From JANQPX01 sp050633905 (GTDB lineage Bacteria; Pseudomonadota; Alphaproteobacteria; Geminicoccales; Geminicoccaceae), in assembly GCA_050633905.1 (NCBI GenBank), contig JBOEHJ010000014.1:1-64000 (forward strand): 64,000 nucleotides of DNA. The letters run 5' to 3'. A program made the position numbers and the translations under genes. This document shows positions 1 through 9,204 of this stretch, one piece after another. Below the pieces are notes generated by a model that did no database searches, had not been told where the DNA came from, and was given only the letters and a program-made list of their open reading frames with translations. How positions within the stretch are numbered: position 1 is the stretch's first letter; every line of letters starts with the position of its first letter.

Positions 1-368
1 GCGCTAGGTCTGCGGGCGGGGAGAAAAATCTCGAGGTAGCGTCCATCACTCCCTAGTCTCGTTGATTTTACCTTGATTAAGGCGAAAATATCGAGATCGA
101 ACCTTTCTTATTCGAGAAGATGTTCATAGACTGGTACGCTTAACTTTCGATAAGCGCTCTTCGCAAGCCATCGAATATTGAAGTTGATTAGCGTCAACCC
201 CTACATTCAGCGTGCTAGCGAAATGGCTATTTTGGGCGGGACCTGATTTAGCGGGAGAGCCAGTTTGCGAAAAGTGTTCTTATCAGATCGACCGGTGACC
301 ACCCCGAACCCGTCAGGCAGCCGCTTGATGACAATGGCTCTGCTCGTTCTCGGCGAGGAGGCATCGTC
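1..368. other. Upstream region with no recognisable gene
   Basis: I see no convincing coding region here. A short minus-strand open frame (207-509) overlaps the start of the acyl-CoA ligase and looks like antisense noise. The 3-prime end holds a good ribosome binding site (GGCGAGGAGG, 352-361) for the downstream gene, whose promoter must lie here, but I cannot assign -35/-10 boxes with confidence. Confidence 0.5.
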
Positions 369-2015
369 ATGAGGTTCGCAAGCCATCCGGTAAAGAGCCC
401 CTATCAGCAGGGTCTTGATCGTAATCCTGCGAACCATGCGCCCCTCACCCCGTTGAGCTTTCTCGAACGGACGGCTGAGGTTTACCCGGATCGCCTGGCG
501 GTGGTCCATGGCTCCTGGCAGGCCGACTACAAGACATTGCGCGAGCGTTCGAGACGGCTTGCCTCAGCCCTTGCGCAACGGGGCGTCAAGCCGGGCGACA
601 CGGTCGCTGCGATGCTTCCCAATACGCCGCCAATGATTGAGGCTCATCATGGCGTACCGATGGCCGGTGCGGTGCTGAACGCGCTCAATGTCCGCCTCGA
701 AGCGGAGACCATCGCCTATATTCTCGATCACGGCGAGGCCAAGGTCCTTCTGACCGATACCGAATACAGTGCTGTGATCGATGAGGCGCTCTCGATCGCC
801 TCTATAAAGCCGATCGTGATCGACGTGGTCGATATGGAGGAAGGCGCCCTTGGCGATCGACTGGGCGATGTCAGCTACGAACAATTTCTCGAGGATGGCG
901 ATCCCTCCTTTCAGCCGCTGTTTCCCGAGGATGAGTGGCAGGCCATTGCCCTCAATTACACATCGGGCACGACGGGCCGTCCCAAGGGCGTGGTGGTTCA
1001 TCATCGCGGCGCCTATCTCAACGCCATCGGCGATATTCTCGCCTGGGACATGCCAATGCATCCGTCCTATCTCTGGACGCTGCCGATGTTCCATTGCAAT
1101 GGCTGGTGTTTCCCCTGGGCCATCTGCCTGCAGGCGGGGACCCATGTCTGCCTGCGCAAGGTCGAAACCGGCGCCATCTACAACGCTTTCGCCGATCACA
1201 ATGTGACCCATCTATGCGGCGCTCCTGTGGTGATGAACATGCTGGTCAACGCCACCGATGACCAACGCCAGTCCTTCGATCAGCCGGTTGAGATGATGAC
1301 CGCGGCCTCCGCACCTCCGGCCGCCGTGCTCCAGTCGATGGAGGATCTCGGTATTCGGGTGACCCATGCCTATGGTCTGACGGAGGTTTATGGGCCGGCC
1401 ACGGTTTGTGCTTGGCAGGAGGACTGGACGAGCCTCCCTCCTGACGAGAAGGCACAAAAGCTGGCGCGGCAAGGCGTTTGTTATCCAGTGCTGGAAGGCC
1501 TCGAGGTGATGGACCCCGAAACCATGATGCCCGTTCCCCGCGACGGCGAGACCATCGGCGAGATCATGATGCGCGGCCATGACGTCATGAAAGGGTATTT
1601 GAAGAACAAGGAAGCAACCGAGGCTGCCTTCCGCGGTGGCTGGTTCCACACCGGCGATCTCGGCGTGATGCATGAAGATGGCTATATCGAGATCAAGGAC
1701 CGCTCCAAGGACATCATCATCTCCGGCGGGGAGAATATCTCATCCATCGAAATCGAAGGCGCTCTTTACCGGCATCCGGCGGTCTTAGAGGCCGCCGTCG
1801 TGGCGATGGCCGACGAGCGTTGGGGCGAAACGCCCTGCGCCTTTGTCACGCTTAAGACGGGTGAGCAGGCAAGCGAGCAGGATCTCATCGATCATTGCAG
1901 AAGCCTGATGGCACATTTCAAAGCCCCAAAGACGGTCGTTTTCACCGACCTGCCCAAGACCTCCACCGGCAAAGTGCAGAAAAACCTGCTGCGAGAACGG
2001 GCCAACGCGCTCTAA
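369..2015 (+). CDS. Acyl-CoA synthetase (AMP-dependent ligase, fatty-acid / methylmercaptopropionate-CoA ligase type)
   Basis: Member of the ANL adenylating-enzyme superfamily: it should activate a carboxylic acid with ATP to an acyl-adenylate and then transfer it to coenzyme A in the cytoplasm. The phosphate-binding motif YTSGTTGRPKG is at about residues 197-207, the aromatic/adenine motif YGLTE at 335-339, the hinge-region motif GWFHTGDLG at 424-432, and the catalytic lysine in the C-terminal TSTGKVQK at K536. At 548 aa it is full length. Motif wording (YGLTEVYGPATVC) resembles the DmdB / medium-chain acyl-CoA ligase branch rather than acetyl-CoA synthetase, but the substrate cannot be read from sequence. 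ATG 369 is supported by GAGGAGG eight bases upstream. It is flanked by non-coding DNA, so it is probably monocistronic. Confidence 0.93.
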   Translation: MRFASHPVKSPYQQGLDRNPANHAPLTPLSFLERTAEVYPDRLAVVHGSWQADYKTLRERSRRLASALAQRGVKPGDTVAAMLPNTPPMIEAHHGVPMAGAVLNALNVRLEAETIAYILDHGEAKVLLTDTEYSAVIDEALSIASIKPIVIDVVDMEEGALGDRLGDVSYEQFLEDGDPSFQPLFPEDEWQAIALNYTSGTTGRPKGVVVHHRGAYLNAIGDILAWDMPMHPSYLWTLPMFHCNGWCFPWAICLQAGTHVCLRKVETGAIYNAFADHNVTHLCGAPVVMNMLVNATDDQRQSFDQPVEMMTAASAPPAAVLQSMEDLGIRVTHAYGLTEVYGPATVCAWQEDWTSLPPDEKAQKLARQGVCYPVLEGLEVMDPETMMPVPRDGETIGEIMMRGHDVMKGYLKNKEATEAAFRGGWFHTGDLGVMHEDGYIEIKDRSKDIIISGGENISSIEIEGALYRHPAVLEAAVVAMADERWGETPCAFVTLKTGEQASEQDLIDHCRSLMAHFKAPKTVVFTDLPKTSTGKVQKNLLRERANAL

Positions 2016-2412
2016 AAGTTCATTTCTGACGGTATCTAACGGATTCCATCAACTTGCCCTGAAGCCGATACGAGCAAGTCGGTGCATCGCCGCAGCCTAT
2101 CGCTGTTTGCCTTGTCTCGCGCCTAACCTCGATGGCCCAGCATTCACGGCAGCGTCTTTGCTCAGCAGCGCGAACTAGCTCTCACCTTCTCCCCAAGAAC
2201 CCCTTAAGCGAAAAAAGAGACCATATCGGCAACATTCTTCATGGAATTCATGTGAATTTATGTTGCGTTAAGCGCGCTTTTAAAACACATATATATAACT
2301 TACAATTGATCAATCAAAGATTGTATGGCTAGCAACGTTCCTGTACTTCGGCATGGGTCATCGGGACGTTTCTGGCTGATCTCTCCCTATATAAGCACGG
2401 CCGGGGGCTAGA
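2016..2412. other. Intergenic region without a recognisable gene
   Basis: About 400 bp between the acyl-CoA ligase and the coiled-coil gene. The stretch around 2215-2335 is noticeably AT-richer than its surroundings (with ACATATATATAAC) and presumably contains the promoter of the 2413 gene. A 66-codon plus-strand frame (2132-2332) has no family resemblance or good start context and I do not call it. Confidence 0.4.
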
Positions 2413-3459
2413 ATGACTGAGAAAAATCAAAACGATAAGCGCGACATCAACAAGATGGCGCAACTCGAAAGTGAGTTGAGACGACTGATTTCCGCTGTCG
2501 ATGAACGGCTACCGGCCAAGAAGCTGGCGCATTCAGAACATCCGGCTTGGCTCATTCGGAGCAAAAAGAAGGCCTTGAGCTTTCCTGATGACGGCTGGGA
2601 TATCGGCCATGTCGTGGCGATCGCAGGCATTGCGGCCTTACTGTTCACCGCCGGCTGGGCAGGCTCAAGCCTCTTCTACAGCAGCCGCCTGAAAGTTCAG
2701 GTTGAAGACGAACTTCGCCCTTATGCCCAGGAGCTGGCTGCAACAGTGGCCACCATTCAAACCGATCTCACCCCAAGGCTGGTCGCCGCCGATGAGCTCA
2801 AGTCAGAGATTGATAAGGCCAGACGCGAGCTCGTGACGAGGGACGACGACATTGAGACCACCATCGCCACCGCGCAAAGTCAGCTTTTGAACATCCGCGA
2901 TACGGCCATCGACGATATCGAACGTCGCCTTACCGACCAGACCGACGACCTGACGTCGATGCTCGACATGTCCCGCGAACGTGCCGTCGAGCTGGATGAT
3001 GGGCTGAACGAGATGTCACAAGCATTGGCGGCTTTTGAAAGTCAGCTCCCATCCCTAACCGATGGCTTCACTGACCTGGCTAGGAACTTGGCTTCGAACC
3101 GCGCGATCCTCAAAACGGTGTCTGAAGAAGCCGCCACCTTGGATGGTGTTGCGCCGCCCCTGCTCGGCAGCATTGTCGAGCACCAAAAAGGGGTGGAAGC
3201 GGGCACAAAAACGCTCGCAATTCTTCAGACCCAGCTTGAAGCGCTGAAGGGACAGACCCAACGGTCAAGCCGCCAGCTCGAGCAAGTTCTCGCCCAAGGT
3301 CGTGGCCAGATCACCAGTTGGGAAGACATGGACAGACAGGTTGATCAAAGAAAGCAGGAAATCATGCGCAGCCTTGATCTGTACGCTGATTCGTTGAATA
3401 GCAGGGTTCGCGAATTTCTCGAAGTCTTGAACGACGAAACGGTCTTCACCGGTGGTTGA
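2413..3459 (+). CDS. Hypothetical membrane-anchored coiled-coil protein
   Basis: I do not recognise a family. The 348-aa product has a short charged N-terminal part (residues 1-62), a single hydrophobic segment at about 65-90 (HVVAIAGIAALLFTAGWAG), and a long C-terminal region (95-345) rich in E, D, Q, L and A with heptad-like spacing, which is expected to be a coiled coil. The likely topology is a bitopic inner-membrane protein with a large coiled-coil domain; which side it faces is uncertain. GGGGGCT precedes ATG 2413. It has no operon partner. The overall shape recalls envelope or cytoskeleton-associated anchors (for example RmuC-like or chemotaxis-like scaffolds), but no diagnostic motif is present, so no function is proposed. 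Confidence 0.75.
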   Translation: MTEKNQNDKRDINKMAQLESELRRLISAVDERLPAKKLAHSEHPAWLIRSKKKALSFPDDGWDIGHVVAIAGIAALLFTAGWAGSSLFYSSRLKVQVEDELRPYAQELAATVATIQTDLTPRLVAADELKSEIDKARRELVTRDDDIETTIATAQSQLLNIRDTAIDDIERRLTDQTDDLTSMLDMSRERAVELDDGLNEMSQALAAFESQLPSLTDGFTDLARNLASNRAILKTVSEEAATLDGVAPPLLGSIVEHQKGVEAGTKTLAILQTQLEALKGQTQRSSRQLEQVLAQGRGQITSWEDMDRQVDQRKQEIMRSLDLYADSLNSRVREFLEVLNDETVFTGG

Positions 3460-4236
3460 TTTTCATACAATCAGGCCGCGTCTGCTCAACGCCCACCATT
3501 CTGGCGTTCGCATCATGGTCCACGGGGAACATGCTGGAATGCTGACTGACGAGAAAGTCGCCCTGCGCGGTTAGAAAAGCCCGGATCTGGTCGAGCCGGA
3601 TATCAGGTCCATCTTGGCTGCGAAAATCGACGAGCAGGCGGTCGCGCAAGACCGGCCCTCCCTCAAAGTCGCTGTTTATTTTCCCTCTCGCGACGTCCCA
3701 TCATGATATCGTGGCAAACCGCTGAATTCGCCAGCTGGGCCCCTTGGCCAGGTTCCAGGATTGCGGGCACGCCTGAGCACGGAGCCTTCACAAGAGCCAG
3801 CCCGCGACTGCGGTCGACCGTCGCAACCAGGCCAAGCACATCATCGCCAAGCTCGCCGTCGACGTCGAACAACGCAACAAATCGCTTGTCACCAGCACCA
3901 GATCAGGCGTGACATCGACGCTCTTTCCTTGCCGATCGTCAGCGAGGAACCGAACCACATTTGCAGGCCCGAGCCCATTGGCATCCCCCCTGGAGCGGTG
4001 CGTACAACCAGGCCTCTTGCGGCGCCGTTGGCACGCCCATCGAATGAGGGTTGTGGCGCGGCCGCCACATCGAGAGAGGCCAAGGAGGCGAGACGCGACG
4101 ATGGTCGATCGGTCTTCAAGGCAAGGTGTGTTTTTTTCAACTCAATAATATCGCCCGCCGATAAGCCAGCTAGCAGCAAGGTCAGCTTGCCACGACAGTC
4201 CGTGGCGCCCACCCAATCGATCTGCGATTTGATCAA
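3446..4236 (-). pseudogene. Candidate decayed gene of unknown family (minus strand, several frames)
   Basis: No intact gene occupies 3460-4621. On the minus strand three successive open segments in different frames (about 4236-3889, 3872-3663 and 3649-3446) have amino-acid composition more like real protein than the serine/arginine/proline-rich frames on the plus strand. Around 3985-3880 a further minus frame reads VVRFLADDRQGK followed by DVTPDLVLVTSD and appears to run on, with a frame change, into FVALFDVDGELGDD. This is what a frameshifted, decaying coding region would look like. I cannot name the family, and chance antisense open frames are a real alternative. Confidence 0.28.
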
Positions 4237-4621
4237 CGCGTCAAGGATGCTGACTACAGGGTCCGGGGAGGGGTCGGCTTCTTCGAAAATCTAGGTAGAG
4301 GGATAGCATCCTAGGAGCGACGAAAAGCAGACTAGGATTGCCAAGGCTCGAACGAGAAACACGGCTGAACCTTCTAAAAAGGACAACATTAATGATGAAA
4401 TATCAATTATTGATTAATATTCCACGCATAGAATTACAGCCTTTGGAGTATGGGGACACCAAACCAAGAATGGCCCATCGCTGCTGCCATGGGTGCGGCA
4501 ACACCGTGGCTAGCCAATGGATCGTGATTTAGCTAGAGAATGGGAGCGTTTCGGGTTGAGGCTCCCTCGGTATGCGCCTCGGAAGAAATCAGATTCCGAC
4601 ATTAGGGTAAGGATTGAAAAG
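4237..4621. other. Intergenic region upstream of icd
   Basis: No gene supported. The part around 4370-4450 is AT-rich (ATGAAATATCAATTATTGA) and probably holds the icd promoter. The icd reading frame is open upstream to 4517, but the family start is at 4622, so this segment is most likely 5-prime untranslated. A good ribosome binding site (TAAGGA, 4608-4613) sits at its end. Confidence 0.4.
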
Positions 4622-5836
4622 ATGCCGAAGATCAAAGTAGCCAACCCAATCGTTGAGCTGGACGGTGACGAAATGACCCGGATCATCTGGCAGATGATCA
4701 AGGATCGGCTGATTTTTCCCTATCTGGACATCGAGATGCTGTATTATGACCTCTCGGTCCAAAAGCGCGACGAGACTGACGACCAGATCACCATTGATGC
4801 CGCCGAGGCCATTAAGGCCAATAATGTAGGCGTCAAATGCGCGACCATTACGCCTGATGAGGACAGGGTCGAAGAATTCGGTCTCAAGAAAATGTGGCGC
4901 TCGCCCAACGGCACCATCCGCAACATTCTGGGCGGCACCGTGTTCCGCGAGCCCATCATCTGCCAGAATGTCCCCCGCCTGGTACCAGGCTGGACCCAGC
5001 CGATCGTCATCGGCCGCCATGCCTTCGGCGATCAGTACCGCGCGACCGATCTGAAAGTGCCAGGGCCAGGTACACTCACCATGACTTTCACGCCGGAAGA
5101 TGGTGCTGCACCGCAAGAGCTTGAGGTCTACAAGTTCCCGTCCTCGGGTGTCGCGCTCAGCATGTACAACCGGGACGATTCGATCCGCGACTTTGCTCGC
5201 GCGAGCCTGAATTACGGCCTCATGCGTGGCTACTCGGTCTATCTCTCAACCAAGAATACGATCCTGAAAACCTATGATGGCCGCTTCAAGGATCTGTTCC
5301 AGGAGATGTTCGACGATGAATTCAAGGACAAATTCGCCGAGAAGAACATCACCTACGAGCATCGTCTGATCGATGACATGGTCGCCGCTGCGATGAAGTG
5401 GAGCGGCGGATTCGTCTGGGCCTGCAAGAACTATGACGGTGATGTGCAGAGCGACACGGTCGCCCAGGGCTTCGGTTCATTGGGGCTCATGACGTCGGTG
5501 CTGATGACACCGGACGGCAAGACGGTAGAGGCCGAAGCTGCACACGGTACCGTCACCCGTCATTACCGCCAGCATCAGCAAGGCCAGGAAACCTCAACCA
5601 ACTCAATCGCCTCGATCTTCGCCTGGACCCGTGGTCTCACCTATCGCGCCAAGATCGACGGCACGCCTGAGGTTGCGAAATTTGCTCAACTTGTCGAGAA
5701 TACCTGCGTCGCTACCGTCGAGGGCGGGCAGATGACTAAGGATCTAGCACTTCTGATTGGCCCGGATCAGACTTGGCTCACCACCGAAGGTTTCTTGGAG
5801 GCCGTCGCGACAAACCTCGAGAAGGCGATGTCCTAG
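4622..5836 (+). CDS. icd: NADP-dependent isocitrate dehydrogenase (dimeric, eukaryote-like type)
   Basis: Oxidative decarboxylation of isocitrate to 2-oxoglutarate with NADP+ in the TCA cycle, cytoplasmic. The 404-aa product opens with MPKIKVANPIVELDGDEMTR, the standard start of the alphaproteobacterial/mitochondrial homodimeric class, and carries the substrate-binding signature SPNGTIRNI at 94-102 and GTVFREPI just after it. The NADP-binding region EAAHGTVTRH is near residue 305. I chose ATG 4622 over in-frame starts from 4517 because of the family N-terminus and the TAAGGA box eight bases upstream. The TAG stop at 5834-5836 is also the first three bases of a copy of the dispersed stop-codon repeat found seven more times in this window. 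Confidence 0.97.
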   Translation: MPKIKVANPIVELDGDEMTRIIWQMIKDRLIFPYLDIEMLYYDLSVQKRDETDDQITIDAAEAIKANNVGVKCATITPDEDRVEEFGLKKMWRSPNGTIRNILGGTVFREPIICQNVPRLVPGWTQPIVIGRHAFGDQYRATDLKVPGPGTLTMTFTPEDGAAPQELEVYKFPSSGVALSMYNRDDSIRDFARASLNYGLMRGYSVYLSTKNTILKTYDGRFKDLFQEMFDDEFKDKFAEKNITYEHRLIDDMVAAAMKWSGGFVWACKNYDGDVQSDTVAQGFGSLGLMTSVLMTPDGKTVEAEAAHGTVTRHYRQHQQGQETSTNSIASIFAWTRGLTYRAKIDGTPEVAKFAQLVENTCVATVEGGQMTKDLALLIGPDQTWLTTEGFLEAVATNLEKAMS

Positions 5837-5861
5837 TGGTATGACCACATCAGGTACTTGG
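5834..5861 (+). repeat. Stop-codon repeat, copy 1 (after icd)
   Basis: Begins on the icd TAG stop: TAGTGGTATGACCACATCA. It contains the perfect hyphenated palindrome GTGGT-ATG-ACCAC, followed by a diverged version of the TTGG tail. Downstream similarity to the other copies is weak. Confidence 0.6.
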
Positions 5862-6653
5862 TGAGCGAAACTAACCGCTCGTCGCCGTTGCGTTTAGAGC
5901 CCGATGCTTTGTTTGGCTGAACGGAGCGTCGGGCATTCTCAGCACACGAATAACAAAGTACCGTCTTACACGTTGCCTTATGTTCAGCACGCCTTACGTA
6001 AGCACTGACCACCGTCCGCAGCCTGTTGCCGTCATGATTGTATTTTCATGGTGCGTTAAGCATTTTTGAAGAGCTTAATGCGATGCTCGATCGTCCGAAG
6101 GGTCGCTCCAGGGGATTGATCGACGATGAAAATGCGCACATGATTCTTGGCTCTGTTCCTGTCGATAGCAGCGCCGACGGCAGCTTTTTCGGGTGTGCTC
6201 GACCTTTATGAACGTTCTGCCGGTACGGATTTGAAACGTATCAGCCATGATGTCGGCGAACTCGCAGCCCTCGCTGAAAGCCATATCGCCAATGTCGGGC
6301 GGGGGACGGCGACGCGAAATTTTCAAGAAGTTCCTTCGATCCGCGAGGCAAATGGCCTTCATCTCTGGGGCGTAACCGTCTCCGGCACCCATTGATTCGA
6401 TGCCGGCCACCCGGGATTTATTGGCCTGCTGGTCATTGAGATGAGTGACATTTAAGGCCGGCATTGGGCCAAGATGGCGCTCGATTTGGCAACTGGCGAT
6501 GGACCGAAAGTCTTCGAGATCCTTGTCCCTCACCCTCGATGTGGCAAAGCCGCCCGCGGCCTGCATCAGTGCTGCAAGTTGGACGACTGGCAGCACGTGC
6601 TTTGAGCCGGCGCTTATCAGGATATCGAGTAGTTTTTTCCGCGGCAGAACATC
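5862..6653. other. Gene-poor region with no intact gene
   Basis: About 790 bp without a gene I can defend. The minus strand stays open for about 200 codons (roughly 6683-6075) but has no credible ribosome binding site, its only early start is a GTG, and the translation matches no family I know. An 82-codon plus-strand frame (6147-6395) is equally unconvincing. Together with the kinase remnant just downstream, this looks like a zone of gene decay. Confidence 0.4.
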
Positions 6654-7047
6654 ATGGAGGCCCGAAGCTTCACCTTTCGATCATGTCTCAATCCCAGTCA
6701 TTGGCTGATCAGCCGAAAAATTGCCGCTGGTCCGGTGATCATGCTCGGATTGCTGTGTCTGTTCATCTTTCTAGGCTGGTCAATTGCTGACCGTCACCAA
6801 CGATTGATCGAAGACACGTACGAGAAGTATGTAGCCTTTGAGGAAGCGGCGCATCGCTTACCTCATATGCTCGGGAAGGTTCAAAAAAGAATCTCTAAAA
6901 GCTCTCCATATGGTCAAGACACTGGTGGATATGCATGGCGGGCGGATCGATGTCACCAGTACAGTGGGGGCTGGCTCAACCTTTATCATTCATCTGCCAG
7001 AACACGATCAGATGTTTGATAAAAAGGTAACCGGCGAAGCTGTCTGA
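6654..7047 (+). pseudogene. Remnant of a transmembrane sensor histidine kinase (N-terminal membrane segment joined to C-terminal ATPase tail)
   Basis: One frame (from 6654) encodes a sensor-type N-terminus: positively charged LISRKIAAG, a transmembrane segment GPVIMLGLLCLFIFLGW, then IADRHQRLIEDTYEKYVAFE, typical of the start of a methyl-accepting or kinase receptor. About 75 residues later the coherent reading moves to another frame (open 6838-7047) and gives MVKTLVDMHGGRIDVTSTVG followed by AGSTFIIHLP, which is the C-terminal end of a histidine-kinase HATPase_c domain (G2-box region and last strands). Everything in between (sensor, HAMP, H-box, N-box, G1) is missing. The simplest reading is a kinase gene with a large internal deletion and a frame change, so non-functional. 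Confidence 0.72.
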
Positions 7048-7268
7048 GGCTGTCTTTCGGGAAAGAATCGAAGTTACAATGCAGGCCTCAGGCGACCTAA
7101 TCGGGACGATCCTCTCCGCTATGTCTCGACGACCTAAAGCGTTTCACCAAAATGATTGTTGGGCAGACGATACGGCGATAGCAACCATCTTGGCCAGAAG
7201 ACGTTTCGGCACGCCCCAATTCTTCTTTTTGATCGGATGGGCGAGCCCTCAGGGGACCGCTTTCGCAC

Positions 7269-8579
7269 TCAAAGAATGAATTTTGAAAGATCGGCCCCCT
7301 CGACCAGCTGACCGACCTGCTCTCGAACATAAGCGGGATCGATGGTGACCGTGTCACCTTCCCGGTCTGTTGCGGTGAAACTGATTTCTTCGACTAGCCG
7401 CTCCATCACCGTGTGCAGCCGGCGGGCGCCAATGTTTTCGACCTTGTCGTTGATCTCGGTCGCCAGGCGCGCGATTTCCTCGATGCCATCCTCGGTAAAA
7501 TCGATCGTCACCCCTTCGGTTGCCAAAAGGGCCACATATTGCTTGATCAAACTCGCCTCTGGCTCGACCAGAATGCGTGCCAAATCTTCCTGGGTCAGAG
7601 GATTAAGTTCGACCCGGATCGGCAAACGCCCCTGCAATTCGGGGAGGAGGTCGGCGGGCTTGCTTTGATGAAAGGCACCTGAGGCGATAAACAGAATATG
7701 CTCGGTGCGAATGGCACCATGTTTGGTGGTGACACTGGTACCTTCGATCAGTGGCAGCAGATCGCGCTGGACCCCTTCTCTCGACACATCGGCGCCCTGG
7801 CGATCTTCGCGCCCGCCAATCTTGTCGATCTCATCGATGAAAACGATCCCATCCTGTTCGACCGATGTGATCGCCTCGCGCTTGACTTGCTCCTGGTCGA
7901 GGAGCTTATCAGCCTCCTCTTCGATCAACACCGCGTAGCTGTCCGCAACGTTCATGCGTCTTTTCTTGGTCCGCTCACCAAAGGCTTTGCCAAACATGTC
8001 GCCCAGATTGAGCATGCCCATCTGGGCACCGGGCATGCCGGGGATATCCAGGGTTGGAAGAGTGCCACCAGCACGATCGGCGACCTCAATTTCAATCTCC
8101 TTGTCAGCGAGAGAACCTTCGCGCAGCAATCGGCGGAACTTTTCACGCGTTTCCTGCCCAGAATTCTCGCCGACAAGGGCTTCAAGCACCCGGTCTTCGG
8201 CATTCAGTTCGGCTTGGGCGCCAACCTCCTTGCCTAGTCGCTCACGCGTCATGGTGATTGCCATCTCGACAAGATCGCGGATGATCGATTCGACATCCCG
8301 GCCGACATAGCCGACTTCGGTGAATTTGGTGGCTTCGACCTTCATGAAAGGAGCTTGCGCAAGCTTGGCCAAACGCCGTGCAATCTCGGTCTTGCCGCAA
8401 CCGGTGGGGCCGATCATCAAGATATTCTTCGGCAGCACCTCTTCGCGCAGATCTTCATCGAGTTGCTGCCGGCGCCAGCGATTGCGCAGAGCAATTGCAA
8501 CGGCGCGTTTCGCAGCCTGTTGTCCCACGATATATCGATCGAGTTCGGAAACAATTTCACGCGGCGTCAAAGCGGTCAT
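7269..8579 (-). CDS. hslU: ATP-dependent protease ATPase subunit HslU (ClpY)
   Basis: AAA+ unfoldase that feeds substrates to the HslV peptidase in the cytoplasm. The 436-aa product has Walker A GPTGCGKT at 57-64, the substrate-gripping pore loop GYVG at 90-93, Walker B in GIVFIDEIDKIGG near residue 245, the inserted I-domain between them, a sensor-2 arginine region near GARRLHTVMERL, and the family C-terminus ADLSKFIL that docks into HslV. It begins 8 bases after hslV on the same strand, so the two are co-transcribed and, by family precedent, belong to the heat-shock regulon. Confidence 0.98.
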   Translation of the reverse strand: MTALTPREIVSELDRYIVGQQAAKRAVAIALRNRWRRQQLDEDLREEVLPKNILMIGPTGCGKTEIARRLAKLAQAPFMKVEATKFTEVGYVGRDVESIIRDLVEMAITMTRERLGKEVGAQAELNAEDRVLEALVGENSGQETREKFRRLLREGSLADKEIEIEVADRAGGTLPTLDIPGMPGAQMGMLNLGDMFGKAFGERTKKRRMNVADSYAVLIEEEADKLLDQEQVKREAITSVEQDGIVFIDEIDKIGGREDRQGADVSREGVQRDLLPLIEGTSVTTKHGAIRTEHILFIASGAFHQSKPADLLPELQGRLPIRVELNPLTQEDLARILVEPEASLIKQYVALLATEGVTIDFTEDGIEEIARLATEINDKVENIGARRLHTVMERLVEEISFTATDREGDTVTIDPAYVREQVGQLVEGADLSKFIL

Positions 8580-8587
8580 GACGGTAT

Positions 8588-9139
8588 TCAGCCCTCAGGA
8601 AGGTCTATGACCTCAATGGTCAAATGGGTATTGGTATAGACACAGATGCCGGCAGCGATCGCCATGGACCTCCGAACGATCTCTTCGGCAGCGAGACCAT
8701 CGACATCGACAAGCGCGCGCGCTGCAGCCAGAGCATAAGGGCCGCCGGAACCGATACCGATCAGGCCATCGTCGGGCTCTAAAACATCGCCATTGCCAGT
8801 CAGCAATAGGGAAATTTCGGCATTCGCGACGGCCATCATCGCCTCAAGACGCCGTAGATACCGATCGGTACGCCAATCTTTGGCGAGTTCGACCGCTGCT
8901 CGCATTAGTTGTCCGGGATGACGCTCGAGTTTTGCCTCCAAGCGCTCCAGAAGCGTAAAAGCATCGGCGGTACTACCGGCAAAACCGGCGACGATGTCGC
9001 CCTTGCCAACACGCCGCACTTTTCGGGCGCTTGGTTTCAAGATCATGCTTTGCAGGCTGACTTGCCCGTCGCCTGCGATCACAACTTGCCGGCCCTTTCG
9101 AACCGACAAAATTGTCGTGCCATGCCAAGTTTCGGTCAT
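8588..9139 (-). CDS. hslV: ATP-dependent protease peptidase subunit HslV (ClpQ)
   Basis: Proteasome-type threonine peptidase that forms a double hexameric ring with HslU. The 183-aa product begins MTETWHGTTILSVRKG. The nucleophile should be the first threonine of the GTTI motif (T8), exposed after removal of a seven-residue propeptide, slightly longer than in the enterobacterial protein. The downstream VIAGDGQVSLQ and GFAGSTADAFTL motifs are family signatures. GAGGAT lies just ahead of the ATG. It is the first gene of hslVU; a heat-shock-like promoter is seen 40-65 bases upstream. Confidence 0.97.
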   Translation of the reverse strand: MTETWHGTTILSVRKGRQVVIAGDGQVSLQSMILKPSARKVRRVGKGDIVAGFAGSTADAFTLLERLEAKLERHPGQLMRAAVELAKDWRTDRYLRRLEAMMAVANAEISLLLTGNGDVLEPDDGLIGIGSGGPYALAAARALVDVDGLAAEEIVRRSMAIAAGICVYTNTHLTIEVIDLPEG

Positions 9140-9177
9140 TGATCCTCGCGAATGCGCAGCGCTTCGAACAACACTTG

Positions 9178-9204
9178 ATGGGCTGCCGCAAGCATGTGGT
9201 CAAG
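9178..9204 (-). promoter_or_regulatory. Candidate heat-shock (sigma-32) promoter of hslVU
   Basis: On the minus strand CTTG (9204-9201), 18 bases, then CCCAT (9182-9178). This fits the alphaproteobacterial sigma-32 layout CTTG-N17/18-CYTAT reasonably (CCCAT also matches the enterobacterial -10). It would place transcription start near 9170, about 30 bases before the hslV ATG. This is pattern matching only. Confidence 0.4.

Noticed and set aside
564..1211. Long antisense frame inside the acyl-CoA ligase gene (and similar frames across hslU, ftsH, htpG, leuS)
   Set aside because: They lie opposite conserved protein sequence, have noise-like composition and no start signals.
6075..6683. Roughly 200-codon open frame on the minus strand
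   Set aside because: No ribosome binding site, weak GTG start, no family resemblance; composition equally compatible with antisense noise.
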